From Ligustrum vulgare (taxonomy: Eukaryota > Streptophyta > Magnoliopsida > Lamiales > Oleaceae): DNA of 64,000 nt. The notes under the pieces are model-generated. The model searched no databases. It was not told the origin of the DNA and worked only from the letters and a program-made list of their open reading frames with translations. How positions within the stretch are numbered: the first letter of the stretch is position 1; each line of letters starts with the position of its first letter. Both the position numbers and the translations under genes were made by a program. Where the stretch lies: the NCBI GenBank assembly GCA_963555705.1, contig OY743190.1, positions 23,691,491 to 23,755,490 of the forward strand, written 5' to 3'. Of the stretch, positions 34,301-45,491 are shown piece by piece.

Positions 34301-37300
34301 ACTGTACCGTAAAAATACATACAAGAGTGTAACTACAGGTTGCACATGAAAATAAATAATGGAAATAAACCACTAATTCAAATCGAATTTAAGATGAAGG
34401 TGCTAATCAAAATTGACCTAGTACAAAAGATACGTTTTATAACAGAACTAGAACAAAGCACCTTCCTATCGAAATTTTCTGGATGAACATACAGTGGCAG
34501 CTTCATCCCTAGTCCATAGATTCTCCTAAAAACAGATCTCTCTCTGAGGTAGAAAAATGGGATAGTAATAAAGAGAGACAAACTTAATCTCTAAACTGAT
34601 ATAAATCAATATTTATGAGGTACTAAGGGTCATTGTTGTCAAATGTTAAGCATTCCACATTATTCAAGAAACAGAATATAATATGGATATAAAATTATGA
34701 GCTTGACTTTCAAAGATTTTCAATGATCACACAAAGCATGTCTGAAAACCAAATACTAAATTATGTAGAGACCAAAAGAGGAAGATGAAAATAGATACCA
34801 AAGCCAAAGCTTTTGTGGGCGGTAGAATGACTTTGTCCAAACTGCCAAATTTCCCAAACATATCAGCAAGTTCAATTTCATGTGAACCATAGGGCAAGTT
34901 CTTCACCAAGATAACATGGTTGCTTCTCTTCAAACCATCAGTTTTCCCAGAGGCAAACTCCTCTAATGAGGAAACATTAATTCCAGCCTTTGAAAGAGCA
35001 TTTTTTGTCTCAGCAATCACTTGAGTTTCTCCCAATGCAATGCGCACAGCAAGATCATCAGCTTCTCTATCTAGTAATTCACTTTTACTAACACCAGATT
35101 TTCGTGCAATGTTTTCAACTACCTACAGTGTGAAGGAGCAGACAAGATCATAAAGTGGAAGTCAATGGTATCAAGAAATTAATGCACAAATCCATGCAGA
35201 GTAATCGTTTAATATAGGGTGAATTTAGAATAGAGCTGAAGGGGGCGTATTGTATTCATCTAAGGGGAAGAAGTGTGTGTATTAGTTCAACACTGCCAAT
35301 AGTGTTTTCTGTTTACTTCTTTTGTGAAGGGGTCTGTTATGGTCTAATTGATCGAGAAATTTCTAAACCATCTAGATAGAGTTAATTCCAGGGCTATCTC
35401 TAAGGTTAAATAATAACAGAGCCAAAAAAGAAACTTGGGAGACATAAGAACAAGAAGGAATTTCATTTACAATGAAGATTGTATAACACAACTTGAGCCA
35501 GTCAGCAAACACAATCAAAACTCAAACCTATAGTATAATTTACTTAGTTATGATTGATGTACCAACTACATAATATTGACATCCTTTGTAGGAATAGCAC
35601 ATAACCCAAGTATTGCCTATATAACTCGATACAAATCTCTTGTTCCAGAAATTAGCTTTAGGCTCCATCCACTGAAGTTTTCAAGAGCTAATTACTATCC
35701 ACTACTATGGCAGCTGATCTAATTTTCAGCCATGTTTTCTTGTGACAACATTCTAAAAATTGCAGAGGAGATTGCGGCATATTAATAATGTACAAAGTCC
35801 AGGGTGATGAAGATACACTGTACGAATAACTAAAAGCAGAGGACATAAAAATTAAATAATTACCTAAAAGTTTGATTTCATCTCAATAACTAAAAGCAGA
35901 GGACGCAAAAATTAAATAATTGCCTAAAAGTTCGATTTCATCTCCTAAAAAAAACATATATATATTTATCATTTGAAGCCTTTAAACTATGGAACACTCA
36001 ACAATTATACTAAAGATCTAAACCTGAAAACAGGTTTTTCCTTCCATAAGAATCCTAGATGAGAAGGAAAACACCTGATGTAAATGATGAATACATTTAT
36101 ACATATAAAAAGTATTGACTCCAAACTTACTGTGTCGGGTCTCATGAATAAACTATTCCATCCTCGTGTATTTCCACTGGCTTCAGAAGCCTTCCTTTCC
36201 TCATTTCTCTTCTGTTTAAGTGTCTTAGACGGTTGTTGGGTAAAATTATCGGTCCTGCAGATGAGAAGCAGCATAAGATGAACTTCTTATTAATTAGGTA
36301 ACTACAAAATTAACAAAAAGAAAAAGCACAATAACATTCGTTGCCTTCTCATAGAAAATAAAATTCGGAAGCCTATGAAAATGAAAGATTGAAATTAAGA
36401 GGCAAAAATGCTCAGAGTCTGCATACTCTCGCTTATCAGAAGAATTCTTTTCTTTTGCTGGCATGATATGCAATAATCTCCCTTGAAAAGGTGAATGGTC
36501 CAACTCTTCCAAAGCTCTGAAGAAGGCATCAATTATCACAACTTTTGACAAAAGTAGTAGTACGATCAAATGAACACTAGTTACTGTAATTGCTGTAAAA
36601 GTAAAAGCGAATCACGTAAATAAACTTAACCCACAAGATAACCACTTAGTAGAAAATGCTATAGTCAGGAAAACAGAGCATCATCTAACAAAAGATCCAA
36701 GGACACTCTCATGGCTAAAGGAAACCTATGTAAACCAGCAAAGGCACGTATAGGTTAGCACAAATTGCACAATGCATTGAACAGGATTGATGTATTGATT
36801 TTTTTACTTTTGGAATGAGATATTGTTAGAGACTGAAAGCTTCAAAATCATTAAAACATGAACTACTCATGATGTGGCGATCTGATTATTATAACAGCAA
36901 ATTCATTACACTGTACATTTAAAAGGCACTGTTATGCTGAAGTCATAGTGCATAAGGTACAATTCTGGGTTCTACACCAGGACAATACCTAGCAGCAGAT
37001 TCTGGAAGAGCATAAAGAACATATGCTATGCCCTTGGACCGTTTTGTGTCTTTATCAACAACAATATGAACCTGTGAGATGTCACCAATTTTTCTGAAGT
37101 GTTCTTCCAACTCCTCTTCGCTGTGTTAAATCAAAAGGCACTTGATGCATAAGAAAAATAACAACAAAAAGAAAGAGATAAGTAACTATTGGCACAGGGC
37201 TCAAATTGTACGTGGCAGTGTATGGCAGACTACGGATGAAAAGGCGGCCCGTCTCAAGGATTCCTCTTTTCTCATCTTTTGTACTTGATGATGTATTGTC

Positions 37301-38621
37301 TGAGTGGAATATTTTCTCACTAGATATTTCTGAGACATCTTCAGTCTCCCTTTCTGAAATTTCCGGTTCGAGTGCACCCGCAACAGGACCATGGTTGTTT
37401 TCATTCAGAGTCTTACCACTGCTGTCACTATCATCATCCACATAAGAGTCATCAGCATCATCATTACTTTCTGAATCTGACCACTGCTTTTTAACTCTGC
37501 TCTTAAAGTAATCCGTATCAGATACAACAACATTGTGAACTAAACTGTCTGCTTTAACAGCCTCTTGATTCTCCGACAACATATTTTCATTTCCCACAGT
37601 TCCCTCAAACTGAGGACCCTGTTCGTCCAATTTCCAATGACTACCTTTTACTTGGAGTTTCTTGTTACCAGCATCTTTACCTTTCTCAAGAGATGAATCT
37701 GTAAGGGCATCATTTGCCCACAATTTTGACTTGCTACGAGGCTGCGTGACCTGTAGAAACTCTTGAAATTGAGGGTCATCATTCCCACTATCCTTCTTAC
37801 ACTTCTTAATCTCTCCTTTTGCTGCTACCACTTTGGAATCTTTAGGACCATTCAATTTATTTTCTGCTCCAGATGAACTCTCTTGTTTCTTCGATGAGTG
37901 CCGACTCCATGGACGTGGTATTTCTGGATCTCCAACCTTCCGAGCAATCTGTGTTCAGATGAAGGTTACTCTTTTCCGTTTAATTAAAATACCTAAAGCA
38001 TGTGATAATTGCATATGAAAGAATACTACAATGATGAAAAGCAGATTACAAGTTCTAAAGATCCATAGATACGTTTCTATAACCCTTTCAAGTGATGTAC
38101 ACTTTATAAGTACTCAATTACTGTTTCTTTATTAAGCAAGTACTTTCTGGAAATCAAACCTGTCTTATGAAATAAGTGTTGGCATCAAACTAACTATAAG
38201 AAATGGCAGAGACATAAAGCGGATTAGAAATTTCGAACCTCGCAATGAATTTTGCAAGTATCCATGTAAGACCCGTGAAAGTAGTTAATGGCTTCCTTTG
38301 CTTCTTGCTCAGTCCTGTACCCCACAAATCCAAACTGCCTGCTCTTCCCATCCCTGCACCAAAATTGAAGTATATTCCATTATTCAGATATCGGAATTAT
38401 ATAGAAATAATTAAAAAAAAAAAAAAGAATACTTAGTGCGCATGAGCTTGGCGTCAGTAACTTCGCCTTTCTGGGAGAAGAAGTCTCTGAGGCGGTCATC
38501 TGATACATATCTTGCTAAGTTCTTCACGCATATTCGTGACCTTCATATCGAATATTAATCATAAACATATAAAATTACAAACATTAAATGGATTGAAGAG
38601 TATTAAATCAAGAACTTACAT
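28358..38621 (-). CDS. MRD1: Multiple RRM protein, Mrd1/RBM19 orthologue
   Basis: Fifteen coding exons on the minus strand: 38620-38621, 38433-38540, 38239-38353, 37212-37948, 36989-37120, 36427-36516, 36131-36254, 34799-35122, 31367-31431, 30868-31039, 30015-30119, 29798-29899, 29509-29682, 28595-28726, 28358-28510. All introns are GT-AG and phases fit, giving about 844 residues. Five RRMs start near residues 2, 308, 508, 624 and 725. An acidic Ser/Asp-rich linker (about 100-300) separates RRM1 and RRM2. The C-terminus [14 protein letters not shown] is the family hallmark. Yeast Mrd1 and animal RBM19 bind 35S pre-rRNA and U3 snoRNA and are needed for 18S rRNA processing in the nucleolus; this role is inferred. 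Odd: the start codon is split, A and T in exon 1 and G in exon 2. Intron 8 is about 3.4 kb because of transposons. Edges may be off by one base. Confidence 0.93.
32040..32403. mobile_element. MULE-like MITE in intron 8 of the RRM gene
   Basis: Flanked by TGTAATGAAC on both sides (32030-32039 and 32404-32413), a 10-bp target duplication. Imperfect terminal inverted repeats: TCTGTAGCACGGACAC (left) against TATGATGCACTGACAC (right, reverse complement). The interior repeats GTGTC/GACAC words. About 364 bp, no ORF. Confidence 0.75.
32505..33840 (+). pseudogene. Ty3/gypsy chromovirus pol fragment in intron 8
   Basis: Antisense to the host gene. In order: the end of reverse transcriptase ([11 protein letters not shown] near 32512), RNase H ([15 protein letters not shown], about 32700), an integrase core fragment ([10 protein letters not shown], about 33160), the integrase C-terminal part ([19 protein letters not shown], about 33290) and a chromodomain-like end (VLIQWKGL, about 33735). 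Stops and frame changes near 32847, 33255 and 33664 break it, and the integrase core has a large deletion. The 5' side is cut off at a T run (32490-32511). Confidence 0.88.
33841..34260 (+). mobile_element. Probable 3' LTR of the intron gypsy fragment
   Basis: After a purine-rich GTGGGAGGGAG comes promoter-like sequence with TCTATAAATAAGG at about 33989-34001, then pyrimidine-rich text. Ends are approximate and no target duplication was fixed. Confidence 0.55.
35825..35944. repeat. 60-bp tandem duplication in intron 7
   Basis: The unit starting AATAACTAAAAGCAGAGGAC occurs at 35825 and 35885 with a few changes. It is intronic and does not touch a splice site. Confidence 0.85.
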
Positions 38622-38720
38622 ATTTGGTAGAACTTCGTTAAAATAAACAGCAGCTAAACGGGAATTAGAGAGGGAGGAAGTTTGTCGGAACTAGCAGCAG
38701 CCGGTGAGTTTGTTCCTGGG

Positions 38721-38790
38721 GTTAGGGCTTCTTGCTGCGTTGTGGCCTGTGGGTTGAAATTCAAATGTTATTCGGCTAAAGTTAGGCCCA
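38721..38790 (-). promoter_or_regulatory. Telo-box and site II motifs upstream of the RRM gene
   Basis: On the minus strand TGGGCCTAAC (site II type, 38781-38790) and AAGCCCTAAC (telo-box-like, 38721-38730) lie 100-170 bp before the start codon. This pair is typical of plant ribosomal-protein and ribosome-biogenesis genes and fits the predicted rRNA-processing role. Prediction from motifs. Confidence 0.6.
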
Positions 38791-40870
38791 TTAGAGAATC
38801 CGCAAAGGGATTATGTGAAAAATTGAAAAGGGCTATCCACATAATTACACTACTTTTAGGGATCAAATTAAAATTTACTTGAGTTTTATAAAAATTAAAA
38901 ATTACTTATAATAAAATCATAAAAATTGAAAAATACTTCATAATCACGTGAAGTATCACAATCTTATACTTTTGATACTTCTCAAATATGTTAATATCAC
39001 AGTATAATACCTACTAGTATTTCTCCCGTGCGATGCACGGAAGTAATTTAAAAATATCAATTTCAATAAGTATTTGTGAAACTTTAATATTTATACATAA
39101 TTAAGACAAAATCAAAATGCATGAAAAATAATTATGTATAAAATTTAATAAATAATATATCTAATTCAAATTATAATAATTTCTTTGAATAGTAAGACAA
39201 TTTATATATTTAGGTAATACATAACTGTTAATTTCAATAATTTTTATGAGCTATTATTAATTTTAAAAAAAATACAAATATAGCAGTTTATTTAATGGTA
39301 TATCATGTTTGATGCAATATTATAATACAATATTAATTTTGTTGAAGACATCAATATATTTCTCACAATTTCTGCATTCTCCTCTTGTATTTAAGTTCTT
39401 CCACTTTTCAAACAAAAATATCAATATCAATAATTATAAATGCTTGCTTAACTTAAATCCATAAATATTTGTATTTAACCAATAAAATTATATATATATT
39501 TTTTACTTTTAAAATCAAATAGTCAAAATTTATAATTACATAAATCTAGCAATTATCATCATATAACAACATGCAATGTTAGAGTAAAAAAATTATATTG
39601 AAAATCGTATGCCATATAAAATTTACGCATCTATTAAAATTAAGAATGATTAAAAATATATAATTCATTACTAACTATAATATTCACATTTTTTGCATTT
39701 ACCTCTAGTATTTAACAATTTCTCCAAACTTCTTTCAAAAATATCAAACACAATAATTATAAACGTTTGTTTAATTATATGTTATTTATACTTAAATCGG
39801 AATATTATTCGTATTTAAAAAATATTGATAACATAATAGAAAATTATAAATTCCTAGAGGACAATAATTTACAAATATAAAAATAATAAATTTATATACA
39901 AAGTTTAACCGGACAATTCTTCCCTTTCCATTGTATAAAAAACATAAAATTTCTCAAAAAATAAAAAAAAAAAAGAATTCTTTTTAGTTTATTTGTAGAT
40001 TATTTTATTGGTGTAAAATGAACAAAAAATGAATTTTATAAAAAAAAAAAAAAAAAAATTGATATTTTGAACAATGAACATCAAGATGAAATAGACATAT
40101 ATGCTTCTATTTTTTAATACGATCATTACAATTTATAAATCAATTTATAAACAATATAATTTTTCAAACCACTTTTTAACAACACACATTTTCTCTCCAC
40201 TATTTTAACCACTCTCTCCACTTATTCAAAACAGCATCTTTTTTACAAAACTCATTTTCTCCCATATTTTACAAATAAAATAATCTACAAATAAACTAAA
40301 AATAAAATCTATACTTTTAAAATAACATTCTGAAAATTTTACTATTTCAAACCTCATTATTTGAAATAATGTGTCGTGTTATTATTAGCTCCCTATTTGA
40401 TACTCGTTTTTGTAAAATGCGTAGTTAATGATATTTTGAATAATGAATATCAAGATGAAATAAACATGAATTAAATAAATTTAAGTTTATGTTTTTTAGT
40501 GCAATTATTATCTCTACTTTTAACATTACGTTCTGAAAAATTCACTATTTCAAATTATGTAATTTGTAAAAAAATTTCGAATATGTGATCGAAATTTAAT
40601 ACTTATGACAGAATAAAGATAAGAATGTCATATTACAAAAGACCTAATTACAAAATATATATATATATATAATAAGCATGTGTTTGGTAAAAGTAAAAAA
40701 ATAGTTTATAGAAAATGATTTATATCATTTTAAAAGAAAAATGATATATAATTAATCTAATTTATGTCTTTATCAATGCAAATAAACAAAATTAAAGAAC
40801 CCAAGCAAGTGGGCCACTTCATTCCCCTCTCAGTAAATGAAGTAGGAATAGCCAAACGTAACATCCACAT

Positions 40871-41003
40871 CAATATTGATTTCAGAAAGCCTACCCTTGT
40901 TCATCTCGGCCACTCCATGCGGTCGCTAACTGATTTGAAAAGAATGCATGAATGATCATGAATTTCAATATTGATTCCAGAAAGCTTACCCTTGTTCATC
41001 TCG
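40871..41003. repeat. Short direct duplication inside the Helitron
   Basis: CAATATTGATTTCAGAAAGC, followed by CTTACCCTTGTTCATCTCG-type text, occurs at 40871 and 40966 with few changes. The origin is not recognised; it may be part of another captured fragment. Confidence 0.7.
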
Positions 41004-41679
41004 TTCACCCTTCTATATTTAGCTGCACAAATCTCTCTTTAATCTTCAGCATTACTGATTCCTCTATGAAGGTGCAATAAAGAGGGGAATATCACACCTG
41101 TCCATCACCATTTAAGCAATCCTAAGAAATTAAACCCAAATATCACCTCAATCAAAGTACCCTTCGCAAATTATAACAATAGAGGAACCATAAGCTAAAC
41201 TGATGAAATACTATAGAATATGTATATAATGTTAAACATAATTGCATTTTCTAAAATACGTATTTAACTTGGAAAGTAGAAAATGAAATAAGCATTTAGC
41301 AAACTGGAGCAAAATAGATCACATAAAACCTCAAAAGAAAACGGTGGAAACAATAATATTTGTGTCAATGACATTACACCATTGATTTCGAACAGATTTC
41401 ATTCTCTTCTATATTCAGAATAAATAGCTTTTGCAATTGATTCAAATCCAAATCTTGATATAGAATCCACCTCCAAAACTTCCAAATATCAACAAATCAA
41501 TTTTCCAAGCTAAAAATCCAACTCAATCCCACAAATAAAGATATAAAAGTAATGAAGAGTGAGAAAATGGAGACAAATTTGAACCGGAAGGAGGAAGCCT
41601 ATGTTCCTGTGATTGTATCATTATTGAGACAAATAATTATTTTTGTGAGGGAATTGCACATACCTATAACCATATGTAT

Positions 41680-42190
41680 GGACTTTCTTACTGGATTGAG
41701 GTTCTTTACAGTTTATGGACCATGGGGTAGGTCGACTATGGCATTTTTTTTTTCACAGGGGACATTTTGAAAGGGAATTCCATACCCATCTTTGAGTCAC
41801 CTAATCATAAAATTGTGGCTAGAGACTTGACGTACATTGATGATATTGTGAAGGGTTGTTTGGTGGCTCTGGACACTGCTAAGAACAGCACTGATAGTGG
41901 TTGCAAGAAAAGTGGGCCGGCACAACTGCACTTTACAATTTAGGATAACTTCTACTGTGCCTGTTTCGGAAATTGAATCTTGTTAGCATTTTAGAAAGAT
42001 TGCTCAAAGTAAAGGCAAAGAGGTTAGTTACGTAGTTGCCTAGGAATGGGGATGTGCAGTTTACACAACAAACATAAGCTTTGTTCAGAAAGAGCTCGGA
42101 TATAAGCCCACCACGGATCTACAAAAAAGATTGAATAAATTTGTTCGATGGTATCTCAAGTTCTATGGGAATGGGAAGAAAGGCGTACAG
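41680..42190 (+). pseudogene. UDP-glucuronate 4-epimerase (GAE) fragment
   Basis: GAE enzymes are Golgi membrane epimerases that make UDP-galacturonate for pectin. Visible here are LTGLRFFTVYGPWGR (about 41690-41735), then in shifting frames ILKGNSIPIFESP, VARDLTYIDDIVKGCLVALDTA (first 20 residues or so recognisable), SGPAQL, LPRNGDVQF and SFVQKELGYKPTTDLQ. These are the C-terminal third of the family in the right order. At least two frameshifts (near 41752-41770 and 41915-41940) and stops (near 41942) disable it. The N-terminal two-thirds, including the membrane anchor and NAD-binding loop, is absent. It lies in the Helitron on the strand opposite to the two other captured exons. Confidence 0.85.
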
Positions 42191-42417
42191 CGATACATTC
42201 TTTTTGGTGTAGTAGGATCATTCTATTTGACATAAAAGCAGGATTGCTTTCATATTTGACATGAGAAAATTATTTATTCAATATTGTAACGCTAATTTAC
42301 TTGTAAGTAAAATTTTAGGCTGAGTACAATATGCACTATGTAGTTCAAACATTTCATCATAGTTTATAATATAGAAATAGTTTAATAGAGATTAGTAGCA
42401 CTGGTGAAAATTTATAC

Positions 42418-42533
42418 CTTTAACAGGTTTGAAATGCCATATGCAATAGCTAGTCCCGATTCTCCCCACTTAAACTCTGGTTGAACTGATCTAGCTGTTA
42501 CTTCCAATTGTTGTCCAACAGTCCGCATGTAAT
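42418..42533 (-). pseudogene. Unidentified captured exon
   Basis: A 116-bp stretch open in one frame and bounded by good splice sites on the minus strand (CTAG| before, |GTATAA after). It codes for a segment with MRTVGQQLEVTARS and WGESGLAIAYGISNLLK. I do not recognise the family. The intact frame and splice signals suggest a real exon of a host gene taken up by the Helitron. Confidence 0.5.
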
Positions 42534-42845
42534 CTAGTTAATTATTTACAAAAGCAATAGAATATAGAGATTAACAAAAGTACATTTTACCAAGAAACAA
42601 AATTAAGAGCAGAAGATATGAGAAAACATAAAATGGTTAAGCTGGTAGCATTATGAAGGAAATAAGAAGTGAAAGGTTGCAAATTAAAATGAAAACCCCA
42701 CTTTACTCGTCCCTAAAATTATATTGAAACATAAGTTGTCCAGAATAAATGGTAGAATGTTAAATTACACAAAATTAGTTAAAAACCAATTATTCTATCA
42801 AAAGGATAAAATGAACAAAATAAAATAGGCAAGAACGATTTAAAC

Positions 42846-42913
42846 CTTCTTAAAGGTTAGCCTCTACAATTTGGGGACCTCTTCAAGCAATCCGGCCTTT
42901 GTTCTCCGAAAAT
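42846..42913 (-). pseudogene. SYP7-type syntaxin (Qc-SNARE) exon fragment
   Basis: Bounded by GCAG| and |GTTTAA on the minus strand. It codes for FRRTKAGLLEEVPKL, a stop, then RLTFKKV, which matches the conserved N-terminal block of plant SYP71/72/73 syntaxins (membrane-fusion SNAREs). The stop (TAG where the family has Gln, CAG) is a single C-to-T change. Only this exon is present. Confidence 0.65.
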
Positions 42914-43603
42914 CTGCATTGATAAAAAAGGAAAAAATGCCCGATTACTTTATGTAGAAGTCGTCTTTGCTTTCTATCAAAATTGATTACACAATAAACA
43001 ACAAAATTATCAAGATCCATTAACGCTTTAAAAAAGTTAAAAACTGGAAATTTCGAAACTTGAATGGAAAATGGAAAAGCTCTGATGTCTGGCTACTAAC
43101 AAAGACAACCAACAGTGCCTGGTTTCCCACACGTTAAAGCTTGCCTTTTTTGATTATGGCAGATTCTAGAGCAACTACTGGCTTCCCACGCAAGCTTGCC
43201 TTTTTTTATTCTTGTTTCAGATGGGCGTGAATCGTGATTGCCTTTTTCTTTCACAGGGTAGCTTGCTTTTGTCTTCAGACAAGGTTCTTGGAAATTGGAA
43301 ATTTCCGTGCAAGTTGTGCCTTCAGTATTAATTGTCCTTTTTTTTTCTTGCCAAATAGCAATGTAAAGTTCAAATGGGCGGGAAATTGATGGTCAACTCA
43401 TGGTCAGACTTTCTCCTTTTCAAATATAGTATAGATGATACTTTTCAATTTTTTTTTTTTTTTAGTAACAATGAAGTATTTTTCAAAATTTTTTATTTTG
43501 GCAATAAAAATCAGTTTTATTATCTAAAGTAAGTAATCTATACAATTATCCCAATTGAAAATTACATGGATTACGGTATTAAAGATTGAAAATAAAAAAT
43601 AAG

Positions 43604-45474
43604 GATAATTGCACTCTACACTACCTTTTTAGTGTTAATTGCATAAATTACTGTCCAAAGAGGAAAATTGAAAAATACATCATCTCTTCCCTGAAGCCAT
43701 AATCGCTGTTGCTGTATCAACTCTTCATATGCCCGACTACATACCACCACCGAGCCACCACCACCGCCTCATCAACCACCACCTAATTACGGTGGTCATC
43801 CCCATCAAAACTGTAGTATTGCCTCATCGGCGAGACGGAGGCCTCGAATAAACTTGTTGCACCATCGCTGGAGTAGGGAGGAGCAGTACTGGAAGAATTC
43901 ATCAAATTTGACTAAGATTTCTTTCGGGTTAGCTTCAATTGGTTCCGCCGGAGAAGGAGGAGCAGTGCTGGAAGCTGAATATTGAACAACTAGTGAAGAA
44001 ATTTCAATTATCTCAGCTTCATTTCGATTTCAAAGAAATCGGGTTCGATTTTAAAGTAGGCGGAGAAGATGGAGTCGGTCTGACCAGGATGTTGAGGAGG
44101 CTAATTGATCATTGTAGAAGATATTGGAGAAACAAAAATTAAGGTGGCGTTCTGTTTGTATTTTATTTTGTATTTTCATTTTCGAAAATGTTTTGTATTT
44201 CCTGTTTTCATTTTTATTTTCAAATTTGTTAAAAACGCGTTTGGTTTGTCATTTCTGAAAACTGTTTTTGAAAATGAAAAGCTGAAAAACACGTTCTGTT
44301 TGAAATTTTGCAAAATACTACTTAAACTATTTTTAATTAATTTGCTTGCAGAATACTACTAATTCAAACTCAAATTTCCTTTCACAATACACTGAAAACA
44401 TAGTTACATGCAACACACTAATGTGAGCATTAAGAGTCTATATTAACACAGCTTGGTCAGGTTTGGGATTTGAAAAGGCTCTACTTCTATTAAAACTCAG
44501 AAATGCAAGTTCTTTCAAAACCACCAGAGTCCATTTTATCAGTGCATTTTTTGAAATATAATAACAAGAATTCTCACTTAATTTTTTTTTTTTAATGTTG
44601 ATATTGAATTAATAAAACTTTATTTAAACTTAGTTCCAAGTTAGGATAATTCTAAAAAAAAAATAAAATTATTTGGGCTTAGTTCCAAGTTAGGATAATT
44701 CTAAAAAAAGTAATAAAAAAATAAAAACTTTATATTAAGCTTAGTTCTAAGTTAAGATACTTCTTAAAAAAAAAAAAATCCCAAAACGCGTTTTTCGCGT
44801 TTTGGACATTTTTTGTCAAAATATATACAAAACGCCCAAAACGAGGTTTTGGGCGTTTTGCGTTTTCTGAACAATTTTTTTTTTTTTTTCCAAAATGCGT
44901 TTTAGAAAATGGCAAAGAGAATACGTTTTTAGCGTTTTCGAAAATAAAAACAGAAAACGACCTCAAAACAGCAAAGAGAACAGTGGCTAAGGCTTTGATG
45001 AATTTGAGAAGTCAATTTTGATTAATTCTTCAAATCTGTTTCACCTGGCTTTCAGGAAGTTTCAGTCAAATTTGATGAATTCTGAGCCGAATGAACCTTC
45101 TCTTTCAAGTTCTTTACTCGTGAGAACTAATGATGACTAGAATAGTGTGCATCAAAAGTGTTTAATGTTATTGTTGAGATAAAGTATCATAAAAAATATG
45201 CAAAGTATCATGGTTTTAAACCAAAATTCTATCCTAAGTATCATAGAAATTTGAAAAAGTTTCATATCATGATACTAAAAATTGAAAGTATCACAAGTGA
45301 TACTTTAAAAGTATCATAAGATACGTTAAAAGTGTCACAATATGATACTTGACGAAAACAGTATTTTTCAGTAAAAAAAACAAATTAAAGTATTTTTCAG
45401 CCTTTTTAAAAATGAAGTAAATTTCAATTATGATACAAAAAGTTAGGTATTTATGCAAACACCCCAAAAAATAA
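43604..45474. mobile_element. GTATCAT-rich element, copy 1
   Basis: Starts near GATAATTGCACTCTACAC and ends near TTATGCAAACACCCC. The part at about 45160-45440 is dense in GTATCA/TGATAC words. The 5' part contains CCACCACC-rich text and a GGAGAAGGAGG-rich stretch with open frames, which may be a remnant of a captured gene. A 0.85-kb MITE-like insertion interrupts it at 44138-44995. The same order of segments is found in copy 2 directly downstream. Confidence 0.6.
44138..44995. mobile_element. MITE-like insertion with CGTTTT-rich hairpins
   Basis: The ends GGTGGCGTTCTGTTTG and (reverse complement of the right end) GCCACTGTTCTCTTTG are imperfect inverted repeats flanked by TAA. The interior is rich in AAAACGC/GCGTTTT words that form strong local hairpins near 44784-44870. 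It separates two halves of the copy-1 element. Confidence 0.55.
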
Positions 45475-45491
45475 TCAGGCCAAATTTTTAT

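Larger units (their letters stand above)
39014..43435 (-). mobile_element. Non-autonomous Helitron carrying host gene fragments
   Basis: Read on the minus strand it starts A|TCTATACTATATTTG at 43435, the usual 5' TC end. It ends with the perfect hairpin CCGTGC-ATC-GCACGG (39026-39040), a short spacer and CTAG (39014-39017) followed by T, so it sits between A and T as Helitrons do. The 4.4 kb hold no Rep/helicase. They do hold pieces of a UDP-glucuronate 4-epimerase, a SYP7-type syntaxin and at least one further exon. Much of the rest is AT-rich, and MITE-like text occurs at 40100-40330. Confidence 0.8.

Noticed and set aside
38433..38540. Suspected frameshift in RRM1 of the MRD1-type gene
   Set aside because: Recounting exon 2 gives 108 bases and a consistent frame through all exons, so no lesion is claimed.
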